A stretch of DNA of 64,000 bases from contig NZ_JATACI010000002.1 of assembly GCF_037892195.1 (NCBI RefSeq), positions 2,790,001-2,854,000 of the forward strand. The letters run 5' to 3'. Every line of letters begins with the position of its first letter. Positions within the stretch are counted from its first letter, which is position 1. The notes beneath the pieces are model-generated. The model was not told the DNA's origin. It made no database searches and saw only the letters and a program-made list of their open reading frames with translations. The translations under genes were made by a program, and so were the position numbers. This DNA is from Yoonia sp. GPGPB17 (GTDB taxonomy: Bacteria > Pseudomonadota > Alphaproteobacteria > Rhodobacterales > Rhodobacteraceae). Positions 18,378 to 26,645 of this stretch are shown one piece after another.

Positions 18378-19474
18378 CCGTCGCCAGCAGAGCGGGTCGA
18401 TGAAAATAACGTCGTGCTGATGGAAGACGGCGATGATATCGTATTTGGAGACGTCGGAAGCGATTATATCGACGGCGGGTCAGAAAATACGGGTGATCTA
18501 CTTTCTTACGAACTTCTAGCCAACGGGGTGCAGTTTAACCTAGGGGCAGAAGAGGGACTTGACGGCACGGCAGTTTTTGCGGTGACGGATCGAACCAACC
18601 CAACGCTTTGGCAAGACTTTGTCTCCAATTTTGAAAATATTTCACTAACTAACTCCGATGATATTGTCGCCGTAACCGAGGAACTGCTGGATCAAGCCGG
18701 GGTAACGGTTGATGCTTTAGAACAAGAGGAGGCGTCTCTTGGCGGAGTTGGCGATGACATATTGATTGGGGGCCGCGACTTTAGGGAGGCCACGCCGACA
18801 AATGCAGATTATGCGGCAGATGATCCCGACTTCCTTTATGGTGGTGCAGGTTTTGACACTTACCATGCCGTTCGAAATGACCAGATATTCGACCGCGACT
18901 TCACTCCGGATGGACAAGTCTATGGAGATGGCGAAGTGTTCTATGAGGGCCTTTTACTGACCGGTGGGTCGGAAGTACCGCTTGGCACAGCGCCGTTTCT
19001 GTCAATTCCTCAGTTAGGACTAACTCCCGAAAGCTTCACATACTATGAAGCAGCGTCTGGTGAATTCTATTGTGTGGCGGACACGACCTATACTTTCCAG
19101 GAGTTACCCGACCGACAACCCTTTGTGTTGTCCTAAAGGATGACCCACTCAATCCAAATTCACTCTTCATCTTTGACTTTGATACCACCGCATCAAGCTA
19201 CCTCGGCATCACACTAACTGATGCACCAGCAACTTCGTCTATGACAAGTTCACTTGATAGTGGTTTTGGGGGTTTACCTGCGACAGAGGGGAGCCATGAT
19301 ACATTTATTTTTACAGAAAATCGTGCCGTGGATCTTGTTGAGGTCGAGCTGACTATGCAATCAGATATTGATGTCGGTGTTTCGCGGTTAAGTCCAGTCG
19401 AAGAAGTGGCGGAAGCGGACCAACTTATCGATCTCATTGGGCCGGTGGAGCCTGACCAGTTCATGTTGGCTTAA
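18378..19474 (+). pseudogene. Fragment of an RTX (hemolysin-type calcium-binding) protein
   Basis: From 18378 the frame encodes RTX repeats (GDDIVFGDVGSDYIDGGSE, then GVGDDILIGGRDF and DPDFLYGGAGFDTY). It has no proper start (GTG 18414 is internal) and stops at 19136. A second frame continues the protein through VLKDDPLNPNSLFIFDF to a stop at 19474, so a frameshift lies near 19110-19130. Unlike the breaks in core genes, no lost GCCGGC can be inferred there. I read it as a genuine remnant of a larger type I-secreted protein. The 180 bases before it (18199-18377) hold no plus-strand gene. Confidence 0.7.
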
Positions 19475-19985
19475 CTCATCTCTCGCGACCTGTTTTACAT
19501 GCTTTGCTTAGAGTTTCATTTCGCCCCATACCGCAAACGACCCCGTTCAGACAATGCGCGGCTAAAAGATCAAAAGAGCCCAATCTGTGAATTCAAAATT
19601 CTCGCTGCGCGCGCTCGCAGCACAACATTTGCTGCAGATGCCCAGTTCGGGACGCCGCGCGGCAGCGGAGATCGCTGCCATTCGTTCACCTCGCAGCGAG
19701 ATTTGTCAGGGTAACTCACAGGTTGCGGACAAACCGGACCATTAGTAGATTTCGGGCAACGACCGCTTTTGCGTCGCCAAACGGAATCGGGAGGCGTTAT
19801 CGGACAAGCTTCTGCGTTAACTGCATGCGAAAGAACAAGCCTTCGTCATGAAGGTTTCGTTCGATTGCCGCAAATTAGCTTGCAATTTACACGGCTAAGG
19901 CGACATCTTAGCTATTGTGCTTCGTCGTTGGTTGCGTAAGTTGAGATGAAACTAGCTGACACGAAATGTAGTAACAGGAACTCAG
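19475..19985. other. Non-coding stretch between RTX fragment and DUF2927 gene
   Basis: About 510 bases without a convincing gene. Short open frames exist (for example from 19499) but lack ribosome-binding sites and family resemblance. I see no terminator or RNA gene. Confidence 0.4.
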
Positions 19986-20816
19986 TTGATCACAAGCAAT
20001 GCAATGAGGTGCGTGATTTTAGCATTCACGCTGATACTCATTTGGTCTCAAAGCAGTGCGCAAGATGTTGAAGGCGACCCCTTAAATATAGGGCTTGCAG
20101 CGGAGGCTCAAACAATACTTGACGCCGGACAAGGGCAGGCACGTAAGTGGCTGGCTCCGCCGGATGTCGTTGTGGTTTACAGAGATCCCCGTATGCCCGC
20201 ATTCGTCCAATCAACACTTGCTGAAATTGAAATGGGTCGTGAAAATTTCTTCGGTTTTGGCGAAGTTAAGTTCTTTGATTTAAATGATTACACTGATGAT
20301 CTTTACCGTAAAACAGATGTCAGCATTATTCGTATCGGTGAGGAAGGTCACGAACGGAAACTGAGATTAAGTTTGAACCTTGGCGACCGAGATATCCGGA
20401 TCCATGGGAATATATTTGTATTCACTGTTGGCCTAGAAGAAATGCTTCTTCTAGGCGCTTTGACACAAACTGATCCACAATTCATGCGCACAATGGCGAA
20501 AGATGAGGAACAGAATTGCCATTACTCGGCTTGGTCGACTGATGACGTAATACACACAGCGGCCACATATGTACGTAGCGACTATCCCGAAACTTGGATT
20601 CTCAACTGCCTGTATGAGGAAATGTTTCAGTCACTCGGGCTGTTAAACGATGCAGTAGGATCAGTTAATTTTACGTTTGATGATACTTTACGACCAGTTG
20701 AGGATCGCACGCTCGACCGCTTGCTCCTTGACGCACTTTATCATGATACAGTCCAGCCAGGATCCCCTGTTGGTGACACTGTAGACATATTCACTCAAAC
20801 TTTAGAACAAAGGTGA
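19986..20816 (+). CDS. DUF2927 family secreted protein
   Basis: The 276-residue protein has an N-terminal signal peptide (MRCVILAFTLILIWSQSSAQ). Its second half carries the DUF2927 pattern: NCHYSAWSTDDVIHTAATYV, then ILNCLYEEMFQSLGLLNDA. The family is common in Rhodobacterales and its function is unknown; the Cys-x-x-Glu-Glu and Asn-Asp positions have suggested a protease-like site. The start codon is TTG at 19986 (an ATG lies at 20001). The gene is flanked on both sides by RTX debris but has no frameshift itself. Confidence 0.75.
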   Translation: MITSNAMRCVILAFTLILIWSQSSAQDVEGDPLNIGLAAEAQTILDAGQGQARKWLAPPDVVVVYRDPRMPAFVQSTLAEIEMGRENFFGFGEVKFFDLNDYTDDLYRKTDVSIIRIGEEGHERKLRLSLNLGDRDIRIHGNIFVFTVGLEEMLLLGALTQTDPQFMRTMAKDEEQNCHYSAWSTDDVIHTAATYVRSDYPETWILNCLYEEMFQSLGLLNDAVGSVNFTFDDTLRPVEDRTLDRLLLDALYHDTVQPGSPVGDTVDIFTQTLEQR

Positions 20817-23035
20817 CCCGATAGGCCTGTACAGATCAGATTCAAGTCAAATTATTCCTACCATTGTAGATGAGGACGGCTACAGCTTCGACTACGATGA
20901 TTTCATAAATAATAATGGAAACGATCCAAGGTTCGATCTGGACGGAGATGGCGACGTCGATAGGGATGACTATAACTACTACGACAATAACAATGATGAG
21001 TTACTGACACCGGATGATGATTTTGATGGTGATGGGATCATTGAACCATTTGAAGATCTTCTGAGTGATAGCGATCCTATTGGAGACGCGTTTAAAGACC
21101 TTGCCAACTACTTTCAAAACCCACCAAACTCCCCGCTAGTTCTCGACCTTGATGGCGACGGTATTGAACTCACCTCACTCAACGGCGCCACGGCTTACTT
21201 CGACGTTGACGCGAATGGCTTCGCCGAGTTGACCGGTTGGGTCGCCCCTGATGATGGTCTCTTAGCACTTGATATCGACGGTGATGGGATCATCAACGAC
21301 GGATCCGAACTATTTGGTGACCAAACTGGTTATGATCACGGGTTCCTCGCGCTGGCCGCGCATGATGGTAACGGCGACGGCACTATCAACGCTGATGACG
21401 CTGTATTTGACGATCTGTTAATTTGGCAAGACGCAAACTCTGACGGGATCAGCCAGGCAGGCGAAATGCGCGGACTAGCTGAAGTCGGTATTGCGTCAAT
21501 ATCGGTGAATGCAACAGCGACGAACTATCAAATCGCTTAAGCAACGATATCCTTTGGGAAAGCACTTTCACTTGGGCTGATGGGACATCTGGGGATGTCG
21601 TTGATGCATTTTTCCAAGGCGATATGCTTGATACAGTCGCTTTGGTGCCTGACGATTTCACCTATCATGCTGATGCATTCATTCTTCCCGGGTTTGTGGG
21701 GGTAGGATCACTGGCCTCCAGTTGGGTTGCATTGTCTCAAGACGACGCCTTGCGACAACAAGCAATCAACTTGGTCGCACAAGCATCGTCCGGCGATATT
21801 ACAGGCTTCCGAGCAGCTTTTGAAGACTTCGTTTTGGCGTGGGGGGATGCAGACGATGTTGCGGCCGGAAGCCGTGGCCCCTACATTGATGCCCGCTATT
21901 TGACGTTTCTAGAAAACGTCTTTGATGAAAGTTTTGCTGGTGGGAGTGGCGGAAACCCGCAAACACGTGCTGGCGCACAGATGACCGAAGGAATGACAAA
22001 CCTGTTGGACACTATGGCAGCAGAATTCCTTGCAAAGGTAGCTCTATCAAATGCGGCGTTGAACAGCTCTGATGACGCGACATTTGATGCGCTTCTGTTG
22101 TCCAACCCTCTCACTGACATCTTTGACGTAAACATCGCGACATCATTCAGCGAGATTGTAGCCGACTACGACGCCGGGACCTTCAGTATCGATGATGTCA
22201 AAGCGCTGCTCTGGCTACTTGAGAACGCAAGCGGGGATGAGGCACAATTTAGAGCAGACTTCATAGACGGTGTAGCCAATGCTGGTTCGAGCACTGCTGG
22301 GTTTCTGTATGCGGCCCGTCAAAGTGGCGCGGAGCAAACCGTTGATGGCACGTCTGCAAGCCGAAACTTTGTCAGCAACAGCGGGCTCGCTCATCGATGC
22401 GGGCGGCGGTGATGACTACATCTATGGTAGTTCATCATCGGACGTCTATTTCTATCAAGCCGGTGATGGATCTGACACTATCCGTGAAGATGGCAATGGC
22501 GACGATACGTTGGTGTTCACGGACTCAAACGCTGTCGATATGTCCTTCTCGCACAACAGCGGAGGCGATCTGGTAATCAGCATTGGTGCCGAAACGATCA
22601 CAGTGATTGATCAGTTTTCCACCAGTAGCCGGGATATCGAGGAGATCGTCTTCGCCGACGGCACTGTTCTTGACAAGGCGGGCATCCGCGCGAAGGCGCT
22701 GATTGACCAGAGACACGGGCTACATTCGCGGCTTCAATGAGGCCGATAGCTATGAGCACACGGCAGGTGATGGATCTTACACCATCCGGGAGAATGGCAA
22801 CGGCGACGACACCTTTGTCTTCACCGATCTGAATGCCGGTGATGTCACTTTCTCTCACAACAGCGGTGGCGATCTGGTAATGAACACCGGTGCGGAGACG
22901 GTGACCGTCACGGACCAGTTCTCCAGCAGCTCGCGCGACATCGAAGAGATCATCTTCGCCGATGGCACTGCGCTGGATAAGGCCGCGATCCGTGAGAAGG
23001 CGCTCATTGACCAGAAAGACACGGGCTATACACCT
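20806..23035 (+). pseudogene. Decayed RTX/FrpC-like repeat protein
   Basis: The reading is continuous in content but split over several frames and has no start codon. It opens with Asp-rich EF-hand-like loops (DLDGDGDVDRDDYNYYD, then DFDGDGIIEPFED). The classic FrpC-type block follows (PLVLDLDGDGIELTSLNG, then DGSELFGDQTG), then IASISVNATATNYQIA at a break at 21535-21542 (GCTTAAGC; repair gives YQIAGND), a helical region, and RTX repeats from about 22400. A third break near 22356-22362 and a two-base loss at about 22711 (CAGAGAC where the next repeat has CAGAAAGAC) follow. The last frame runs straight into the H-NS-like gene. It is a remnant of a large type I-secreted calcium-binding protein. 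Confidence 0.7.
22453..23030 (+). repeat. Two tandem copies of a ~280-base RTX unit
   Basis: The stretches at about 22453-22728 and 22750-23030 encode the same ~90-residue unit: GDGS-TIRE-GNGDDT-VFTD, FSHNSGGDLV, DQFS-SSRDIEEI-FADGT, and a KALIDQ end. Most positions are conserved at the DNA level. The second copy ends with CAGAAAGACACGGGCTATAC, the same phrase as in the first apart from the two lost A residues. Such tandem units are prone to recombination, which may explain the fusion to the next gene. Confidence 0.75.
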
Positions 23036-23380
23036 ATGTCGATTGATCTCAAATCAATGACCAGAAAAGACCTCGAAAAACTCAAAGTGAATGTTGAGAA
23101 AGCGCTTGCGCGGGTGGTAAAGACGGAGATGAAAGAGGCTTTGGTCGCTGCCGAGAAAGCCGCCAAAGCTCACGGATTCTCTTTGTCGGAGCTCACCGGC
23201 GGAGGTGTTGCATCAGACAAACCAAAGAGGCGTGCGGCCAAAAAAGCCAAAAAGTTGGGTGCGCCAAAGTACGCCAATCCTGATGACAAGGCAAAGACCT
23301 GGACAGGCAAAGGGCGTCAGCCAGACTGGTTTGAGGCTGCGATGGCTGCAGGCAAGACGCCTGAAGATATGGCAATCTAA
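23036..23380 (+). CDS. H-NS family nucleoid protein, fused in frame to RTX repeats upstream
   Basis: From ATG 23036 the 114-residue product has the H-NS layout of Rhodobacterales: a helical oligomerisation part (IDLKSMTRKDLEKLKVNVEKAL), a basic linker (KPKRRAAKKAKK), and the C-terminal DNA-binding motif TWTGKGRQPDWFEAAMAAGK. H-NS proteins bind AT-rich, horizontally acquired DNA and silence it. No ribosome-binding site precedes the ATG, and the RTX frame upstream runs into it without a stop, so the gene may have lost its own promoter and leader through recombination. If translated from upstream it would be an RTX-H-NS chimera. Its place next to AT-rich foreign genes fits a silencing role. Confidence 0.8.
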   Translation: MSIDLKSMTRKDLEKLKVNVEKALARVVKTEMKEALVAAEKAAKAHGFSLSELTGGGVASDKPKRRAAKKAKKLGAPKYANPDDKAKTWTGKGRQPDWFEAAMAAGKTPEDMAI

Positions 23381-23437
23381 GAAAGATAACCCAGGGTTGA
23401 GTCAGGCTCACATTGTAGTCTCTCTCAAAGGCACAGA

Positions 23438-24322
23438 TCATATATAGATCGCGCCAATTTGTACTAGCTTTTGTCGCTCAACCTCATTGCGAGGGACAAT
23501 CGCCATGAACGTTCTGGGCGGGAGTTTGCCTCGGCCAAGCTCCTGCAAAAGACCGTTGCCAAAGGTGTCCGACAACAACGCTATTCCTTCTGGACCCAGC
23601 ACGCCTCGTGCACCCTGGTTTTTCCTCAGGCGTTTCATCGGATCGTCCTGGTCAAACAAGAGCGCCTCGACCACCTCTCGTGGGACCGGCTTCTCCAGGT
23701 TTTGTCGGAAAAACTCGGAGGCGCGCGCGGTGCCTGGCTGCAACTTCCTAAGCTCTCGAAACGCTGCCATATCGAATGCTCGCCACACTGATGGCGGAAA
23801 GCCTGCGCCTTCTGCTAACCACAAGACATTCTCCACGGCACCTGATTTGACGCCCCTCTTTCCGTCTCGATTGGGCGCATTGAGATATTGCTCCCGAGCT
23901 AGCATGACCCCCATCCAGCATCGGCTCTCATCTTCCTTTGAGTTGATGACCAGGCATGGTCCCTCGTCACGGTACGTTTCGGGTGGAATCATCCAGCTAT
24001 TGTCGAGGGTGTTCTTGATATCTACGTCCCGGTTTCCGATGACCAAATCACGAATCCCCTTGGGAGCACCCAGAATATCGCGCACGTAGTGTTCGATCTT
24101 CAACCCGACGAAGGTCTTCTCTACGTTGTCCAGTTCACGGATTTCAGTGCGTCCAGTTCGAATTGGGTCCAGGACAAAGTCGATGGCATCACGAACGGCT
24201 TGTGGGAACGCATCTTGTATTTCCGCATCGCCGCCAGCGATATCGAAGATGCCGTCACGAATTCTGGCCAGCTCTTCGAAGTCTGGATGACCAGGCATCA
24301 CTACTGACGGCAACATCTTCAT
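23438..24322 (-). CDS. NaeI-like type IIE restriction endonuclease (predicted target GCCGGC)
   Basis: The 294-residue protein aligns, from memory of the NaeI sequence, along most of its length. IDFVLDPIRTGR corresponds to LDQLYDGQRTGR, VEKTFVG to TEKTHMG, WMIPPE to WMLPPE, and NRDGKRG to NRDLKRR; GARGVLGPEGIALL lies near the end. The NaeI catalytic residues Glu70, Asp86, Asp95 and Lys97 correspond to Glu77, Asp92, Asp101 and Lys103 here (D-x8-D-x-K spacing kept). The NaeI position Leu43, whose change to Lys gives topoisomerase activity, is Val50 here. NaeI cuts GCCGGC to blunt ends and needs two sites. The gene follows the methyltransferase on the same strand after 72 bases, and the scarcity of GCCGGC in this window supports the specificity. 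Confidence 0.88.
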   Translation of the reverse strand: MKMLPSVVMPGHPDFEELARIRDGIFDIAGGDAEIQDAFPQAVRDAIDFVLDPIRTGRTEIRELDNVEKTFVGLKIEHYVRDILGAPKGIRDLVIGNRDVDIKNTLDNSWMIPPETYRDEGPCLVINSKEDESRCWMGVMLAREQYLNAPNRDGKRGVKSGAVENVLWLAEGAGFPPSVWRAFDMAAFRELRKLQPGTARASEFFRQNLEKPVPREVVEALLFDQDDPMKRLRKNQGARGVLGPEGIALLSDTFGNGLLQELGRGKLPPRTFMAIVPRNEVERQKLVQIGAIYI

Positions 24323-24394
24323 GCCGCATCATTGACGGCATTTGTTGGTGTTGTGGAGTCTAAATGGTTGAAAAGGCTGGCGTTTCTTTGTCCG

Positions 24395-25351
24395 CTACGC
24401 CACTGCGTACAGAGTCCTTGCGGATAGCGCGACATGAAGCTGCTTGCCTACCGCTTCGGCAACTGGCGGCGGAAAGGCGTTTCCTACCTGCCTATATGCG
24501 TTGGTCTTGGCGCCAGTGAAGTGCCAACTGTCCGGGAACCCCTGCAGTTTCGCCACCATCGGAACAGTCAAACGTGGCATACCAATGTGGTCTCGATGAG
24601 GGGCTTCCGGTGCAATTGTTCGCCCTTCCACGCCCAGCGATGCCCAGGCTTTGCGGGCACGGGTTGGCCCAAGGTCGGGACCGCCATGTTTCTTGCTGCC
24701 TCCAACGATTGTCGGGGCGATCTCGTTGGCTTGTTTCACCCACGAGTCAACGCCCTGCCAGCCATTTTCTGACATCATGCGTTTCAGAGTTTGGCCAACC
24801 GTCCTGGGCTTTCTTTTCGCAGGCTCCGGCCACGAAAAATGTTCTACTCGACTTTCTTCGATGGCCATGATGACAACGCGAGGACGAAGCTGCGGCACGC
24901 CATAATCGGAGGCGTTCAGGAGCTTAGGCTCAGAATGGTACCCTAGCTTCTTGAGCTGTTTCTTGAGATGCAGGCGGTAGTCTTCGAACACAGCGTCCAA
25001 AAAACCGCGAACGTTCTCAATCATGATCGCTCGTGGGCGCACGACATCAATGATATCGATGGCATCGTCGAAAAGATTGCGCTCATCTTCTTGACCGAGT
25101 TGCTTGCCCGCCTTGGAGAACGGAGGGCACGGCAGACCGCCAGCAAGGAGGTCGGCGCCCTGGTACTGCGCCGCATCCTCTTTGAAGTGGCGCATGTCTT
25201 CTTCTAGGACGTTCCACTTAGGTCGGTTGTGCCGCAACGTGTTACAACAGTGCTTGTCAATCTCGACCAAGGCTTGATGTTGGAACTTTGCTTTCTCAAG
25301 GCCAAGCGCTTGGCCACCGGCTCCCGCACAAAGTTCTAAAGATGTCAGCAT
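24395..25351 (-). CDS. DNA cytosine-5 methyltransferase of the NaeI-like system
   Basis: The 318-residue enzyme shows the ordered C5-methyltransferase motifs: I (SLELCAGAGGQALGL, AdoMet site), IV (GGLPCPPFSKAG with catalytic Cys75), VI (IENVRGF), VIII (QLRPRVVIM) and X (YRQVGNAFPPPVAEAVG). The target-recognition region between VIII and X is short. The start ATG 25351 follows GGAGG by nine bases. It is the first gene of a minus-strand pair with the NaeI-like endonuclease and so should protect GCCGGC. The mutations at presumed GCCGGC sites sit at the inner CG, consistent with 5-methylation of the third base on each strand; that position is my inference. Confidence 0.92.
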   Translation of the reverse strand: MLTSLELCAGAGGQALGLEKAKFQHQALVEIDKHCCNTLRHNRPKWNVLEEDMRHFKEDAAQYQGADLLAGGLPCPPFSKAGKQLGQEDERNLFDDAIDIIDVVRPRAIMIENVRGFLDAVFEDYRLHLKKQLKKLGYHSEPKLLNASDYGVPQLRPRVVIMAIEESRVEHFSWPEPAKRKPRTVGQTLKRMMSENGWQGVDSWVKQANEIAPTIVGGSKKHGGPDLGPTRARKAWASLGVEGRTIAPEAPHRDHIGMPRLTVPMVAKLQGFPDSWHFTGAKTNAYRQVGNAFPPPVAEAVGKQLHVALSARTLYAVA

Positions 25352-25601
25352 GTAGCGGGCCCTCCTTCACACATATACAACAGGTTGCGGAATCCGGTGC
25401 AACAGTCTTTAGCTTACCTGCCAGATGTTCACAATATGTTCTAGAGCCTAGAGCAGCTATCTTGATTGCCTTCAAGCTCAACTTCACACAACGCTTACAC
25501 TTGGTGAATTTAAGCTTTACAATCAAGAAGTGTTAAGGTCGTACGATGGCATAGCTGCCGCGATCGCTCGAAAACTGCTAAAATAATCCAGAAAACTCCT
25601 A

Positions 25602-26645
25602 ATGGCAAAAACAACTGTACTTACTGATCAGAGTGGAGACGTGGGCAAGACATTGGCTTCGTATGTTCAATCTGGAAACTTAAACTTCCTAGTCGGTTCC
25701 GGTGCCTCGATGCCTGCAATTAGTGTTGCGGGTAACATCGAAAAGGAAATCAACGATCTCATAGAAGCTGGAGACGTAGCAGCTGCCAACCTTGCAGCAT
25801 TAAAGTTCATTGAAGAGATCGAAGACGCCAATGAAGACATTGTGGCGGATATGGTTGATGGCGACGCCAAAACGACTTTTAATGCATATCTTGGTTTTCT
25901 CAGCAACGTTGACCGAATACTCTTCGAACGAAAAACTAACTTGCTATCTCGGCAAGCAAACCTTTTCACAACAAACTACGACATGTTTTTTGAACGAAGC
26001 GCTGATGCTCTTTCTGGCTTTATCTTGAATGATGGCTTTGACCGAGCCACCGGCCTGACAGATGCATTTAGGTTTGCGCCAGAGAAGTACTTTGACCGCA
26101 CCTATCGGTCTGGCAGCGTTTACAATCATCAAGCTGAAGTACCCACGTTCAATCTGATTAAGATACATGGTTCGTTGAGCTGGGGGCGAAATAACCAAGA
26201 AAGCATCGTCTTCGAACCGAGAAGACCTGCTGGACTTTCTGATGTTGACAAAGCGAACCCCGAAAAAGTCATCGCTTCATTGAAACAACGAGCTTTGATC
26301 TTGCCAAACATTCGGAAGTTTGAATCGACGCTACTCGACCGGGTGTACTTTGATTTACTCCGTCTATTTTCCAATGCCCTTGAACGAGAAAATGCGTTGC
26401 TGGTCGCATTCGGATTTTCGTTTGCCGACGAGCACATACTCGATATTACACGTCGAGCGTTGCGCAACCCAACCGCCCAACTGATTGTCTTCTCATACAG
26501 TGCCGAAGGTGCGGAGACATACGCCGAAATGTTTAAGCAACAGCGCAACGTGCTCATTGTAGCCCCCGTTGACGGCGCCAGACTTGGTTTCACCGAGCTC
26601 AACAAACTGCTCGCGTCAATAGCGTCTGAAATTGACAGCCTATGA
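25602..26645 (+). CDS. SIR2-domain defence effector (predicted NADase)
   Basis: The 347-residue protein has the signature of defence-associated sirtuins: the NAD-binding loop FLVGSGASMPAI (residues 29-40), the TTNYD motif with Asn125, and the catalytic-type His189 in IKIHGSLSW. Such proteins degrade NAD+ during phage infection and kill or arrest the cell. The stop overlaps the HerA start by ATGA, so the two are coupled, as in the known SIR2-HerA systems where the proteins form one large complex. The gene is divergent from the methyltransferase, with 250 bases between them. No good ribosome-binding site is seen before ATG 25602. Confidence 0.9.
   Translation: MAKTTVLTDQSGDVGKTLASYVQSGNLNFLVGSGASMPAISVAGNIEKEINDLIEAGDVAAANLAALKFIEEIEDANEDIVADMVDGDAKTTFNAYLGFLSNVDRILFERKTNLLSRQANLFTTNYDMFFERSADALSGFILNDGFDRATGLTDAFRFAPEKYFDRTYRSGSVYNHQAEVPTFNLIKIHGSLSWGRNNQESIVFEPRRPAGLSDVDKANPEKVIASLKQRALILPNIRKFESTLLDRVYFDLLRLFSNALERENALLVAFGFSFADEHILDITRRALRNPTAQLIVFSYSAEGAETYAEMFKQQRNVLIVAPVDGARLGFTELNKLLASIASEIDSL

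Noticed and set aside
18225..18419. Minus-strand gene fragment (contains the phrase VDMTNTDDMSKGMARGD)
   Set aside because: It is an open frame of about 60 codons that overlaps the RTX coding strand, with no start, ribosome-binding site or recognised family.
25352..25601. Controller (C) protein gene for the R-M system between the methyltransferase and SIR2
   Set aside because: The only open frames here are short, antisense or without a helix-turn-helix pattern.
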